Part shown: one piece after another, positions 52,864-61,363 of the stretch
Layout of the letters: each line of letters opens with the position of its first letter
Position numbering within the stretch: the first letter of the stretch is position 1
NCBI RefSeq assembly: GCF_029028005.1
Contig: NZ_JAOTPO010000019.1
Location: 1 to 64,000 of the forward strand
Source: Alkalihalobacterium chitinilyticum
GTDB lineage: Bacteria; Bacillota; Bacilli; Bacillales; Bacillaceae_F
DNA: 64,000 nt
Reading direction: 5' to 3'
Program-made: the position numbers and the translations under genes
Notes under the pieces: generated by a model
The model's database searches: none
The model's input: only the letters and a program-made list of their open reading frames with translations
What the model was told of the DNA's origin: nothing

Positions 52864-53580
52864 TTAATTATCCCTTTCTATCTTTCGTTTTGCTTCATCA
52901 ATAGCTCTTGCCATTCGTGCCTCGGGATTTTTAAGCATGTTCCCGTGACCAACAGCTAGTAAAGAGGGTTTTACATTTAATAATTTCTCGGCGCTCGTTA
53001 ACGCAAGAGTTTTATTCCATGTAGCTAATGCTGGAAAGGGAAAACGTAGTTTTAAGTCACTGACAACCGTTAGCCCCGTAAGCGTTTGAAAGGCGTCTCC
53101 GGCAATTACCGCTTGAGACCTCGTGTCTAAAAATGCCATCTGACCAGGAGTATGGCCTGGAGTTGAAATAGCAACAAGAGAGCCAATTTTGTCTCCATCT
53201 TCGAGATGAACATCCGCACGCGTTTTTATTTTTTTCGGCACACCGCCTCGTATAGGCGTCTGTGGTTCTTCTCGGTCAAGAGTCACGTCTCCAGCCATTA
53301 ATCTGGCATCACGCTTTGAAATATAAACTGGAACATGAGGAAGAACGTCTTTTAAGCGATCTAGTGCACCAACATGATCATCATGTGCATGTGTCAACAC
53401 AATATTAGTAATTGGTTTTCCTATACTTTTAGCAGCTTTCAGGATGGATTGACTGCTAAAAGGCAATGCCGTATCAATTAATGTCAAACCATCTTCTTCT
53501 TCAACAAAGTAACAATTCACAGGGAAAAATCGTGGCATAAACGACAATTGGTAAACTGAACCTTCTCGCATCATTCTCAT
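52864..53580 (-). CDS. Metallo-beta-lactamase fold hydrolase
   Basis: A 238-aa MBL-fold enzyme. It has the metal-binding THAHDDH motif (HxHxDH), the STPGHTPGQ histidine, IAGDAFQ with the aspartate and VGHGN near the end. The substrate is unknown. AGGAGAG precedes the ATG at 53580. It is co-transcribed with the TetR gene and controlled from palindromes directly upstream. A detoxification role is plausible but not shown. Confidence 0.88.
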   Translation of the reverse strand: MRMMREGSVYQLSFMPRFFPVNCYFVEEEDGLTLIDTALPFSSQSILKAAKSIGKPITNIVLTHAHDDHVGALDRLKDVLPHVPVYISKRDARLMAGDVTLDREEPQTPIRGGVPKKIKTRADVHLEDGDKIGSLVAISTPGHTPGQMAFLDTRSQAVIAGDAFQTLTGLTVVSDLKLRFPFPALATWNKTLALTSAEKLLNVKPSLLAVGHGNMLKNPEARMARAIDEAKRKIERDN

Positions 53581-53599
53581 GTTATTCTCTCCTCATATT

Positions 53600-53643
53600 A
53601 AAACTAATACCCTTAGTTTTAATTATAACTAATGGCATTAGTT
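53600..53643 (-). promoter_or_regulatory. Two palindromic operators upstream of the MBL-tetR pair
   Basis: Site 1 is AAAACTAA-N5-TTAGTTTT (53600-53620). Site 2 is AACTAATG-G-CATTAGTT (53627-53643). Both share AACTAA half-sites, suitable for the TetR protein encoded downstream. Confidence 0.75.
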
Positions 53644-53764
53644 TTTCAATAGCTTTTTTCCAGTATTTTTATTTTTTTAGAGGAGTGAGTATTTAATGAT
53701 CCAAGAAAGTACGGATTGTCGCGTTGGGATGTCCCGTAAAGCAACAATCTTTGAGAAAACAGCT

Positions 53765-53797
53765 AAAAAACACCTCAAATCCATTGAGGTGTTTTTT
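53765..53797 (-). terminator. Terminator of the rhodanese gene
   Basis: AAAAAACACCTCA pairs with TGAGGTGTTTTTT, four bases past the stop at 53801. Confidence 0.92.
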
Positions 53798-53800
53798 TAG

Positions 53801-54715
53801 TTACGGTTTATCGATCGGAGTATCTGGGTCATTCCCCCACTCTGCCCATGAACCTTCATACACATGGAGATTTTCAAAGCCTAATAACCGTAACACAACA
53901 TACGTATGTGACGTTCGTAAAGCCGTGTGGCAATAAATAATAATCGTTTTTTCTTTGGTGACCCCCAGTTCTTCAAATTGCTGTTCTAGTTGATGTAATG
54001 GTTTAAGATAAGGTATTCCTTCTGGTATTATTGTATTTTTCCATTCTAAGTTTACAGCTGTTGGTATATGTCCTCCCCTTTTCGCGCGTTTATCTTCCCC
54101 GCGATACTCTTCAGGAGACCGGACATCCAGGAGGACAACACCTTCTTTTCCAATCGCATTTTTTACAAAGTCCTTATCAACTAGAAGCTTTTCTTTTAGG
54201 CTGGCTTTAAAATTTCCTTTTTTATATTCATCCACATCCTGTGCTAATTCTTTACCACTTTCAGTCCAAGCTGTTAGGCCGCCATCTAGTAACCGTACAT
54301 CCTCATGTCCATAATAATCTAAAGCTAAAAATAACCTCGCCGCATAAGGACTTCGGCCGTCATCGTATACGACTACTGTCTGGTCGTTCCGTACGCCTAA
54401 CGTTCTCATCTTTTTTTCAAAGTCTTTTTTCGAGATCATGTAATCTTCAATGGGATGATTGGGATCATTTAATTCGGTATAAGGCAAATGGACCGCGCCT
54501 GGAATGTGCCCTTCATCGAAACCATTCTTTCGAGTATCAATGACTTTGACTAGCTCATTATTTTTTTGGAGCCATTCCGTGCTAACGATTATATCTGCTG
54601 CAATTCTTACATCTTGCCCTATTTCACTCGCCATGGTTTTGTCTGTCCAAGGACTAACTACTAAAACGGCTAACATCGATAAAATAACAACGAGTAAAAC
54701 TGACTGCTTTTTCAT
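53801..54715 (-). CDS. Exported tandem-rhodanese sulfurtransferase
   Basis: A 304-aa protein with an N-terminal signal peptide or anchor (MKKQSVLLVVILSMLAVLVV) and two rhodanese domains. The first lacks the catalytic cysteine (YDDGRSP, 117-123), as is usual. The second has the active-site loop YCHTALR (Cys262, Arg267). It should transfer sulfur from thiosulfate or mercaptopyruvate outside the membrane. A strong terminator follows; no operon partner is seen. Confidence 0.9.
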   Translation of the reverse strand: MKKQSVLLVVILSMLAVLVVSPWTDKTMASEIGQDVRIAADIIVSTEWLQKNNELVKVIDTRKNGFDEGHIPGAVHLPYTELNDPNHPIEDYMISKKDFEKKMRTLGVRNDQTVVVYDDGRSPYAARLFLALDYYGHEDVRLLDGGLTAWTESGKELAQDVDEYKKGNFKASLKEKLLVDKDFVKNAIGKEGVVLLDVRSPEEYRGEDKRAKRGGHIPTAVNLEWKNTIIPEGIPYLKPLHQLEQQFEELGVTKEKTIIIYCHTALRTSHTYVVLRLLGFENLHVYEGSWAEWGNDPDTPIDKP

Positions 54716-54958
54716 CTTCTATGACCCTCCACCTCTTTTAGTCCCGACTTATTATGCTCAATTACGAAAAAGATACAATTCATATCATCGAGGCAAAATG
54801 ATACAAGAAGGGAAAAAAGATGAGTGAATACACTTTTGTGCTTGTGATTTCGGCCGGTCGTTTTTGGTCTTCTTTATTGGTGCTTGTTTATTGATTAAAT
54901 CTAACTTCAGTGAATTACATCAGCTTTAGCCATCTAGACTTAAACATAACGAAAATAA

Positions 54959-54981
54959 AAAACCGCCATGATGGCGGTTTT
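54959..54981 (-). terminator. Terminator of the flavin reductase gene
   Basis: AAAACCGCCAT pairs with ATGGCGGTTTT around one base at the centre; a loop of a few bases forms. It lies just past the stop codon at 54986. Confidence 0.85.
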
Positions 54982-54985
54982 CTTA

Positions 54986-55606
54986 TTACTTCATTTCTGG
55001 TCTTTGAAGAGTAAAAGTGTCCTTAATGCGAGCATAATCAGCGCCTCCTAGGCGACTGACTAAATTCAGGCCGTCAGCGATGACTTTTCCATCTTTGTAG
55101 AAGTCATCAGCAATGTGAAACATGACGACCTCTCCAATCAGCAGGTCACAGCTCGCTTCTTCCTCTGTTCCGAGCGCTACTGCGTGATGTAGTTTACATT
55201 CCATTCGTATTTTAGCTTCTTTTATACTAGGAACCCTGACGATTTGACTGTCTGTCAGTGTTAAGCCTGTTTCCTTTACTTCACTCACATTTGATGGATA
55301 CTCGGCTGCCGATTGGTTCATTTGTTGTACGATTTCTTCATCAACCAAATGCACAACAAACTCTTTTCCTTTTAAAATGTTTCGTCCCGTATCTTTCACT
55401 GTTTTACCATTCCGGCGCCCGACTGAAATAGAAATAAGCGGCGGCTCTGCCGTAATGACGTTAAAAAAACTATAGGGTGCTGCGTTGACCACCCCGTCTT
55501 CATTTTGCGATGTGACAAAAGCAATCGGTCGAGGAATGACGGCACTGCTCAATAACTGATAGTTCTCTTTTCTGCTTCGGTCTTTCGGATCAATATAAAC
55601 CATCAT
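54986..55606 (-). CDS. Flavin reductase-like FMN-binding protein
   Basis: A 206-aa protein of the flavin reductase-like, FMN-binding split-barrel type. The segments VIPRPIAFVTSQNEDGVVN and APYSFFNVITAEPPLISISV form the FMN site. LHHAVALGTEEEA and the IGEVVMFHI strand are also typical. AAAGGAGT precedes the ATG at 55606. Its physiological partner is unknown. It is the next gene downstream of rsgI but is separated from it by a strong terminator. Confidence 0.88.
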   Translation of the reverse strand: MMVYIDPKDRSRKENYQLLSSAVIPRPIAFVTSQNEDGVVNAAPYSFFNVITAEPPLISISVGRRNGKTVKDTGRNILKGKEFVVHLVDEEIVQQMNQSAAEYPSNVSEVKETGLTLTDSQIVRVPSIKEAKIRMECKLHHAVALGTEEEASCDLLIGEVVMFHIADDFYKDGKVIADGLNLVSRLGGADYARIKDTFTLQRPEMK

Positions 55607-55670
55607 AGACACTCCTTTGTTTTGCTGCGTTCCTACAACTCCCCACCATTATAACAAAACAGAAAGCAAA

Positions 55671-55718
55671 AAACGGTAGCAGGTACCTTTAGTCTGCTAA
55701 AGGTACCTGCTACCGTTT
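55671..55718 (-). terminator. Very strong terminator downstream of rsgI
   Basis: A perfect 22-bp stem starts AAACGGTAGCAGGTACC and closes with TCTG, with Ts on both sides. It follows rsgI and separates it from the flavin reductase gene. The KpnI-like GGTACC palindromes lie inside both arms. Confidence 0.9.
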
Positions 55719-55723
55719 TTAAA

Positions 55724-56866
55724 TTAATTGTTGTTTCTATTTTGTTGCCCTGGTGGTTGTTTGGGTGCGTTCGACCGTTCTTCTCGTTTTTGTTGCCCAG
55801 GGGGTGGTGATGGCGGTCCTTTAATTTCTTTTTGTTGTTTCCCTGGATTTGAATTGGAATTCCCTTTAATTTCTGCTGGTTTCCCCCGTTCACTTGGGGC
55901 ATTCCCTCTATTTTCGGATGGCTTTCCTCGTTCACTTGGAGCATTTCCTTTATTTTCGGATGGCTTTCCTCGCTCACTTGGAGCATTTCCTTTATTTTCA
56001 GAAGGTTTTCCTTTGTTACCTTCCTGTTTATCTAGCTGATTTTCGTTTGAAGTTTTTTTCTTTTCGTCTTTTGGAGGAGCGTCATTCTTCTTTTTAGACT
56101 GTCCATTTGACGAATTTGATCTTTCTCTTGCTCGTTCCGGCTGTTTTTCCATTCTCTTTAACTCAGAGATGGTTCTTCCTTTGATTTCATTCGGATTTTG
56201 TACTATTCCTCGTTTTTCCAATTGCTTAAACTCTTTATAATAGTTGACAGACATATTGAATTGTTTCGCTTCTTCATAAGTCTCTTTTTCATCTAGAGAA
56301 ACAGATACCGGAACGATCGTTTCATTTTTTTCTAACGATGTATCAATAGCTTCTTTTAATTCATCAATGAACGGTTCAGACGTTTCCTCTAAAGGAATTA
56401 CTGATGTCACAACAACCGGCTCGATATGCTGCTCGATATAACCGGCTTCAATCGTCATGTCGATAATTTCATCGATAACAGTATATAAATTGTCATTCCA
56501 ATGAAGTGCCTCTATAATTTCTGATCCTTCTTCGTTTAAACCTTCTGCACGAACTACTTTAAAGTCACCATTCGTTGCGATTTCAAAGCTAGGATTAATG
56601 TCGAGTGAAATAATATATACCTCTTTACCGTCCCCACTAAAAGGAAAAATAAAGTAAGTGACGATCATTAAAAATAAAGCGGCGGCTGCTGATGCAACCT
56701 TATATATAGGAAATATTCTTTTCGACTTTTCAATATGAGTAAACGATTGTCCAATGAGTGGTACCTCGGAAGTAGATCGAGGAACATTTTTAAACCTTCC
56801 ATCGGTCGTCAACAAGACAATATGTTGTTCTGTAACTTTTACGACCGTACCTTTGATCGTCTCCAT
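55724..56866 (-). CDS. rsgI: Anti-sigma-I factor RsgI
   Basis: A 380-aa membrane anti-sigma factor. The cytoplasmic RsgI-N part (1-50, METIKGTVVKVTEQHIVLL) precedes one helix (about 54-76). The external domain starts with EVYIISLDINPSFEIATN, the conserved RsgI pattern. A hydrophilic C-terminal half carries GKPSENKGNAPSER repeats of 14 residues. It holds SigI at the membrane and releases it on a surface signal. It starts two bases after sigI ends. Confidence 0.93.
   Translation of the reverse strand: METIKGTVVKVTEQHIVLLTTDGRFKNVPRSTSEVPLIGQSFTHIEKSKRIFPIYKVASAAAALFLMIVTYFIFPFSGDGKEVYIISLDINPSFEIATNGDFKVVRAEGLNEEGSEIIEALHWNDNLYTVIDEIIDMTIEAGYIEQHIEPVVVTSVIPLEETSEPFIDELKEAIDTSLEKNETIVPVSVSLDEKETYEEAKQFNMSVNYYKEFKQLEKRGIVQNPNEIKGRTISELKRMEKQPERARERSNSSNGQSKKKNDAPPKDEKKKTSNENQLDKQEGNKGKPSENKGNAPSERGKPSENKGNAPSERGKPSENRGNAPSERGKPAEIKGNSNSNPGKQQKEIKGPPSPPPGQQKREERSNAPKQPPGQQNRNNN
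55878..56003 (-). repeat. 42-bp tandem coding repeats in rsgI
   Basis: Three units of 42 bp (55878-55919, 55920-55961, 55962-56003) encode GKPSENKGNAPSER variants, with partial units beyond. The units are nearly identical at the DNA level, so copy number may vary between strains. Confidence 0.85.
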
Positions 56867-56868
56867 CT

Positions 56869-57594
56869 TTATTTCCCCCCTTTTCCTGAAGTCCCTTTAA
56901 CATATTCGGCTAAGTGGACCCATTGTGGATTTAAGCTAATTACAATTAATGTGATAATATATTTTCGGTGACGCTCAAGCGTCTTTTTTTTGTAGCCTGC
57001 TTTTTTAGAAAATGGACCGATTGGCAGCTGCTTTTTCCGTAGCAAGCTGTCCACCAGTTCATCATCATTTACAAAAACAGCAGCCATTTCAAATAAAGAC
57101 AATCGAGTATCTTCATGTTTAGGTGAGTAATGCTCGAGTTCCTCAAATGATATTTTGTATTCGCTGAGCTTCTGATCTAATTCTAAGATTTCATCTACTA
57201 AGTCATGTGACTGGACCATTTCTTCATACTTTTCGATCGCCTTATCATTTTCAAAATTTGAAGTAAGTGTATCCTGCTCAGAATCATCCAATGTAAGAGA
57301 TAGGTGAGATTCCTTTTGTTCTTTTCGGAAGAAGTCAATTAGATCTCGTTTAATCAACAAATAAACATAGTTTTGAAAAGTACGTCCACCTTCTTCAGAA
57401 AAAGTATCGATGGCTCGATTAAAGGCAATTATTGCTATACTCGATTCCTCGTCGCTCCAGGTGATAAACCTTTTACAAATATTGCCAGTAATATTGATGA
57501 CGTATGGCTTGTAATGAAGAATTAATTGCTCACGTGCAATGTCATTCCCCGTCTTTGCTTGAGCAAGGGTTGTGTTTAAATTAAAATTCTCCAT
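56869..57594 (-). CDS. sigI: RNA polymerase sigma factor SigI
   Basis: A 241-aa alternative sigma factor. Region 2 is recognisable (YVINITGNICKRFITWSDEE then AFNRAIDTF). The C-terminal domain ends with a helix-turn-helix-like stretch, FSKKAGYKKKTLERHRKYI. The ATG at 57594 follows AAGGTG; the frame to 57642 lacks a site. In B. subtilis SigI responds to heat and envelope stress. It is co-transcribed with rsgI. Confidence 0.94.
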   Translation of the reverse strand: MENFNLNTTLAQAKTGNDIAREQLILHYKPYVINITGNICKRFITWSDEESSIAIIAFNRAIDTFSEEGGRTFQNYVYLLIKRDLIDFFRKEQKESHLSLTLDDSEQDTLTSNFENDKAIEKYEEMVQSHDLVDEILELDQKLSEYKISFEELEHYSPKHEDTRLSLFEMAAVFVNDDELVDSLLRKKQLPIGPFSKKAGYKKKTLERHRKYIITLIVISLNPQWVHLAEYVKGTSGKGGK

Positions 57595-57749
57595 TATCGA
57601 TACACCTTCTTCATGAAACCGCTGTTGTATGTCGATAAGCATACGCTAAATTAATGAATAGGTAAAGCTTATTAGAGACGTACAGCGCTCCTTCTTGTAC
57701 GCCAAATTTTACCTAGAGAACAGCTATTTTGTGATATGTCTTTAGAAAA

Positions 57750-57816
57750 AGACTGACCCATGCGCCAGCGCCTCTCTTGAGGTGTGCACGACACGTTCAA
57801 ATGAGCCAGTCAGTCT
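57750..57816 (-). terminator. Terminator of the DUF5667-like gene
   Basis: AGACTGAC pairs with GTCAGTCT around a long, itself structured loop, followed on the minus strand by TTTTTC. Confidence 0.8.
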
Positions 57817-57826
57817 AATTTATTTC

Positions 57827-58849
57827 TTAAGGTCTTCCACCATTTCCGTTGCCGTTCCCGTTTCCTGGTCCATTTCCATTGCCTTTACCATTTGAGTTTC
57901 CTGGTCCATTTTCTTTCGCTTCCTGACCACGGCTTTCTCCAGGTTGCTTCGCATCGTGACCGCGTTTTTGACCTTGTTCTGCTTTTTGCTTTGCATTTTC
58001 TCTAGCTTGCTCCGCTCGTTCTTGCCCCTTTTTTGCATTTTCATTCTTTGGCTTTTGGTTTCCTTTTGGCTCCTTCACTTTATCTGTTTTGGGAGCCGTT
58101 ACGTCCTCTAGGTCAACAAACTCTTCTTCAAGCTCTTCTTCCTTCACTTCCTTATTTTCTCTTTGTGCTTTTCGAAGTTCGTTTCTCTCTTTCGCTCGTT
58201 GACGATTTTCCATTGCTCTTTCTTGATTAGCAAGAGCTTTTTTTATTCCAGCCTTTGCTGGTTCTGGTAAGTCATCACGCTCTAATAATGCTAATAAATT
58301 TACACCACGCATCGAAGTTCTTTCAGCAACTTCGTCTTCAATGTCGGTTACAAGTTCATCTTCATCTTTCAGTTCGTCTTCTTTAACAATTCCATCTTTT
58401 ATTTCATCTTCAATAATTTCATCTTCAACGACTTCATCTTCCTGTTGATCATTTCCAAGAAGGTTATTTATGTTTTCTAGACCTTTATTATATTTTTCAA
58501 ATAAACGTGCAGCTAATTCAAACTCTCCTTGCTGAAGAAGACTTTCTAATTGAATATTTGTATTTGCTACAAATTCAATTAGTAATCTCAATCTATCTTT
58601 CTCATTATCTGTTAAATCAACTAAAGTAGATTGAAAAGTATCAACAAAATCTAATAAATCAACATCTGTATCTGTAGTAGCTTCATCATGCCCAGTACCA
58701 TCTTCTTCATCTTCAATTTCAATTTCTTCAATGTAATTAGTTTGATCATTTGTATTTACTGTCTCTTCAATTACTAAAGTTTGTTCACCATAAACCGTTC
58801 CTGCGAATAAAAATGATCCTGCTACTATTGTACAAACTATCTTCCTCAT
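57827..58849 (-). CDS. Secreted acidic DUF5667-like protein with Gly-Asn tail
   Basis: A 340-aa exported protein. The signal peptide (MRKIVCTIVAGSFLFAGTVYG) ends near residue 21. An acidic region follows, then a helical domain (about 75-130) with LTDNEKDRLRLLIEF that looks like DUF5667. It ends in long Glu/Lys-rich helices and a GNGNGPGNGNGNG tail. This low-complexity tail recalls the external part of RsgI, encoded just downstream. Function unknown; an envelope role within the SigI locus is a reasonable guess. Confidence 0.75.
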   Translation of the reverse strand: MRKIVCTIVAGSFLFAGTVYGEQTLVIEETVNTNDQTNYIEEIEIEDEEDGTGHDEATTDTDVDLLDFVDTFQSTLVDLTDNEKDRLRLLIEFVANTNIQLESLLQQGEFELAARLFEKYNKGLENINNLLGNDQQEDEVVEDEIIEDEIKDGIVKEDELKDEDELVTDIEDEVAERTSMRGVNLLALLERDDLPEPAKAGIKKALANQERAMENRQRAKERNELRKAQRENKEVKEEELEEEFVDLEDVTAPKTDKVKEPKGNQKPKNENAKKGQERAEQARENAKQKAEQGQKRGHDAKQPGESRGQEAKENGPGNSNGKGNGNGPGNGNGNGNGGRP

Positions 58850-58865
58850 TTAACTCTCCCTTTCA

Positions 58866-59375
58866 TTACAACTCTTGTTCAGTAAGTTTTATATTTTTTT
58901 TGAATTGGTTCATATCTTCCTGATACCGTTCGAAATCATCCATTGGAGACATGAAGGTTACAATTAATGTCTTTCCTTGATCATGGTCTAGGAATAAATC
59001 TGATCGAATCCCTTCTTTCTGGTTCGTATGAAATGAAAAGAAATGATCGCTTTCTTCTAGGATCGTAATTAATCCATCCCCTAATTGAAGTTCCTGTTTA
59101 ATTTGATCCATAGACTTTTCACTAGGGAGCACCGAAACAATTGCTTTTACTGTTTCATATTGAAAGGTTGCATTTAAATTTCGTGTAAACACTTCCTGTT
59201 CTAGCGTCCATTGGTTAGATTCATAGATTTTTAATCCAGCATCCATATTTTCATAAAAGATTGTTTTACTCTCGACTTGTGCTTCATCAGCTGGTGTAGA
59301 TGATACTGAAGAACACCCCGCAGCAAGCATTGCACCCGCTAGTAAACAAACCATAATTTTTTTAATTTTTAACAT
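58866..59375 (-). CDS. Putative lipoprotein
   Basis: A 169-aa lipoprotein. It has a short signal sequence with lipobox LAAGC (cysteine near residue 21) and a soluble domain of about 130 residues. YESNQWTLEQEVFTRNLNA and the strands after it may form a mixed alpha/beta fold. The ATG at 59375 follows GAGGTG. The gene is 17 bp upstream of the DUF5667-like gene and likely co-transcribed. Function unknown. Confidence 0.72.
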   Translation of the reverse strand: MLKIKKIMVCLLAGAMLAAGCSSVSSTPADEAQVESKTIFYENMDAGLKIYESNQWTLEQEVFTRNLNATFQYETVKAIVSVLPSEKSMDQIKQELQLGDGLITILEESDHFFSFHTNQKEGIRSDLFLDHDQGKTLIVTFMSPMDDFERYQEDMNQFKKNIKLTEQEL

Positions 59376-59611
59376 GAGGCACCTCACAGCTATGTACATA
59401 TTTTGTTGTTAAGAAAGCCGCTTTCCTATAGCTTTACGCAGGAGATTTTGATTTTGAGGGGGTTAAATAAAATATTTTTATATACCAAATTTTATGTAAG
59501 TTGCTTGTAATACGAAGATTGATATTGTACTTAATATTGAGGTTACTAGAGGATTGTGAGATGGCTGGTAATTCAATATGTTTGATATCCAAAAATATAA
59601 ATGAATTTTAG

Positions 59612-59791
59612 GGAACTGAGAGGCCTTTATTTTCTCAAAATCTATCATTTTATTGGTGTTATAGCACTGAGAGGCCCTTATTTTATAGAATTCTTGAGAA
59701 ATCACCTCGTTATTCATGTAATAAGGGCTTCTGAGACACCTAAACCTTTGAAATTAACTGTTTTGCCACAAATAAGGGCTTCTGAGTGCCC
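59612..59791. repeat. 51-bp repeat locus E (mirror-image array)
   Basis: Four cores occur. Two are on the minus strand (59612-59631, 59664-59682) and two on the plus strand (59720-59740, 59771-59791). First bases are at 59631, 59682, 59720 and 59771: intervals 51, 38, 51, exactly as at locus D. Open frames crossing this stretch are accidental. Nothing else is recognisable in 59464-59869. Confidence 0.9.
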
Positions 59792-59869
59792 TAACAGGAA
59801 CAACTTGATTACAATTAGTGCACTAGATATATTGATAAACCCTGATCATGCTATCGTCATAAAATAAAA

Positions 59870-59901
59870 AACAGAGGTGCTATTTATAGCAGCCCCCTGT
59901 T
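59870..59901 (-). terminator. Terminator of the Yip1 gene
   Basis: On the minus strand AACAGGGGGCTGCTA pairs with TAGCACCTCTGTT (one mismatch and a small bulge) and is followed by TTTTTATTTT. Confidence 0.88.
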
Positions 59902-59938
59902 CTACTTAATCGTAACTACTCAATCCGATTATCTAAAC

Positions 59939-60610
59939 TTATACCCCTATAAGACTAATAAAAATACCAATTACGGTGTAGATAATCACTGATGCCCAAG
60001 CTAAACCAGCATTAAATTCAGCTACTTTCCTTACACCAAGAACGGTTACAATTATCTGCCATATCGTAAAAACTTCAATAGTAGCAAGGACTATCGCTAG
60101 TTTTCCTTCGGCTTGCATTAAAACAGCTAAACTTGTAAACGGAGTGTTGGGGTTCGCTCCAAACACTGTAGTCATAATCCCATTAAATAAAAAGCCAAGA
60201 CCTCCAATTACTGAAACAAATAAACTTAAAGAATACAGCTTTTTAAACGTGACATTTGCCTTTCCTGCGGCTTTAGCCACAATAAGAAAAACAACTGCAA
60301 AGATTAAAGCACCGATTAAAGGAACCAATAATCCCGTCACTAAAATCATAACTCGCATAAATCCTTCTATTTCAGCAAAAAATTGTGCTTCATCAGGACC
60401 TAACTCCTGTAAAATCCAAGTACTGTCCATTCCGAATGCAGTAATAGCTGCTCCAATCGTATAAAGTAGAGTAACTAATAAAAGCGGAACGAGAACTTTT
60501 GGATTTCCCTTCACTCGCTCTAATTGCTCGCCTGGACTAAAAACCATCCCTAGTAATGAAGGTTTTTCAGGCTTAAAGTTTTCTTCTGAACTAACTTTTA
60601 CTTCTGACAT
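59939..60610 (-). CDS. Yip1-domain membrane protein
   Basis: A 223-aa membrane protein. A cytoplasmic N-terminus leads to PSLLGMVFSPGEQLERVKG, the typical Yip1 family start. Five hydrophobic segments then follow. The function of bacterial Yip1 proteins is unknown. AGGTG lies before the ATG at 60610. It has its own terminator and no operon partner. Confidence 0.82.
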   Translation of the reverse strand: MSEVKVSSEENFKPEKPSLLGMVFSPGEQLERVKGNPKVLVPLLLVTLLYTIGAAITAFGMDSTWILQELGPDEAQFFAEIEGFMRVMILVTGLLVPLIGALIFAVVFLIVAKAAGKANVTFKKLYSLSLFVSVIGGLGFLFNGIMTTVFGANPNTPFTSLAVLMQAEGKLAIVLATIEVFTIWQIIVTVLGVRKVAEFNAGLAWASVIIYTVIGIFISLIGV

Positions 60611-60813
60611 AAAAACACCTCTCCCATTTACTTTTATTATTTATACATGAAGAAATCGTTCCCCTGTATTTCGATAAGTAATACGTACTACAAAATTAAA
60701 GGTCTCACCATTTCTAGGAAAAATTACTAATTAATTTGCAGAACAAAATTCGAGCTATGAAACCAAATGACTAGATTGCTATCGAAAAGTACCTTTAAAA
60801 TAAACTAACATGG

Positions 60814-60846
60814 ACGGAAAAACTGTCAACCAAGCGGTTTTTCTGT
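60814..60846. repeat. Inverted repeat upstream of a small membrane protein gene
   Basis: ACGGAAAAAC pairs with GTTTTTCTGT (one G-U pair) around 13 bases. It could be an operator or terminator. The gap 60611-60881 has nothing else recognisable. Confidence 0.4.
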
Positions 60847-60881
60847 TAAACTAAGCATAGTAAATAAGGGGGTAAAAACTA

Positions 60882-61040
60882 ATGGTTGAGGCACTTCTTT
60901 TCGGTATAGCGATTTTTTTCGGATGGGTCATTTTCGATTTCGTCAAGCATAAAAAGTTTTCAAAGGAAAATATTTTAAGTGCACTTGTTGTAGGAGTTAT
61001 CGGCGGTGTGGCTTGGTATATTATTGAGTGGATTTTTTGA
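60882..61040 (+). CDS. Two-helix membrane protein, 52 aa, unknown
   Basis: The ATG at 60882 follows AAGGGGGT. The 52-residue protein has two hydrophobic helices: ALLFGIAIFFGWVIF (4-18) and LSALVVGVIGGVAWYII (32-48). A basic loop (KHKKFSKEN) joins them, so both ends are likely outside. I do not recognise the family. It lies just before the tRNA-Ala gene. Confidence 0.65.
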   Translation: MVEALLFGIAIFFGWVIFDFVKHKKFSKENILSALVVGVIGGVAWYIIEWIF

Positions 61041-61182
61041 TAGGCTGCACTCTTTTAAACCTTACGTATGAGTACATTATAAAAATGAATGATCCATTTT
61101 CTTTCTTTCAACTAAAGGTAAACATCCTATTGACAGAATGAGTTGAGAAATGTAAATTAAAAGAAATTAGTAAAACTTGAAC

Positions 61183-61258
61183 GGGGCATTAGCTCAGCTG
61201 GGAGAGCGCTACGCTGGCAGCGTAGAGGTCAGGGGTTCGAGCCCCCTATGCTCCACCA
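61183..61258 (+). tRNA. tRNA-Ala (GGC)
   Basis: A 76-base cloverleaf including an encoded CCA. The acceptor GGGGCAT pairs with ATGCTCC, the D-arm is GCTC..GAGC, and the anticodon arm CTACG-CTGGCAG-CGTAG has anticodon GGC. The T-arm is GGGGTTCGAGCCCC. An integrase gene lies 100 bases beyond, so its 3' end is a probable attachment site. Confidence 0.97.
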
Positions 61259-61321
61259 ACCCAAAACCCTTGTCCCATAAGGGTTGTCTACATCTTTCAT
61301 CCCCTCTTTTATATCCCTCAA

Positions 61322-61350
61322 AAATGTGAAGTTCACAAAAACTCACATTT
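61322..61350. repeat. Palindromic TGTGA sites near the integrase stop
   Basis: AAATGTGA pairs with TCACATTT, and TGTGAA-G-TTCACA lies inside (61325-61337). Integrase arm sites, a regulator site or a terminator are all possible. Confidence 0.45.
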
Positions 61351-61363
61351 AATCCTGAGATGA

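Noticed and set aside
55728-56039. Cys- and Pro-rich frame opposite rsgI
   Set aside because: It is the complement of the low-complexity 42-bp coding repeats, which keep several frames open.
59601-59867. 88-codon frame after the lipoprotein operon
   Set aside because: It lies within repeat locus E and reads through the cores; no start signal.
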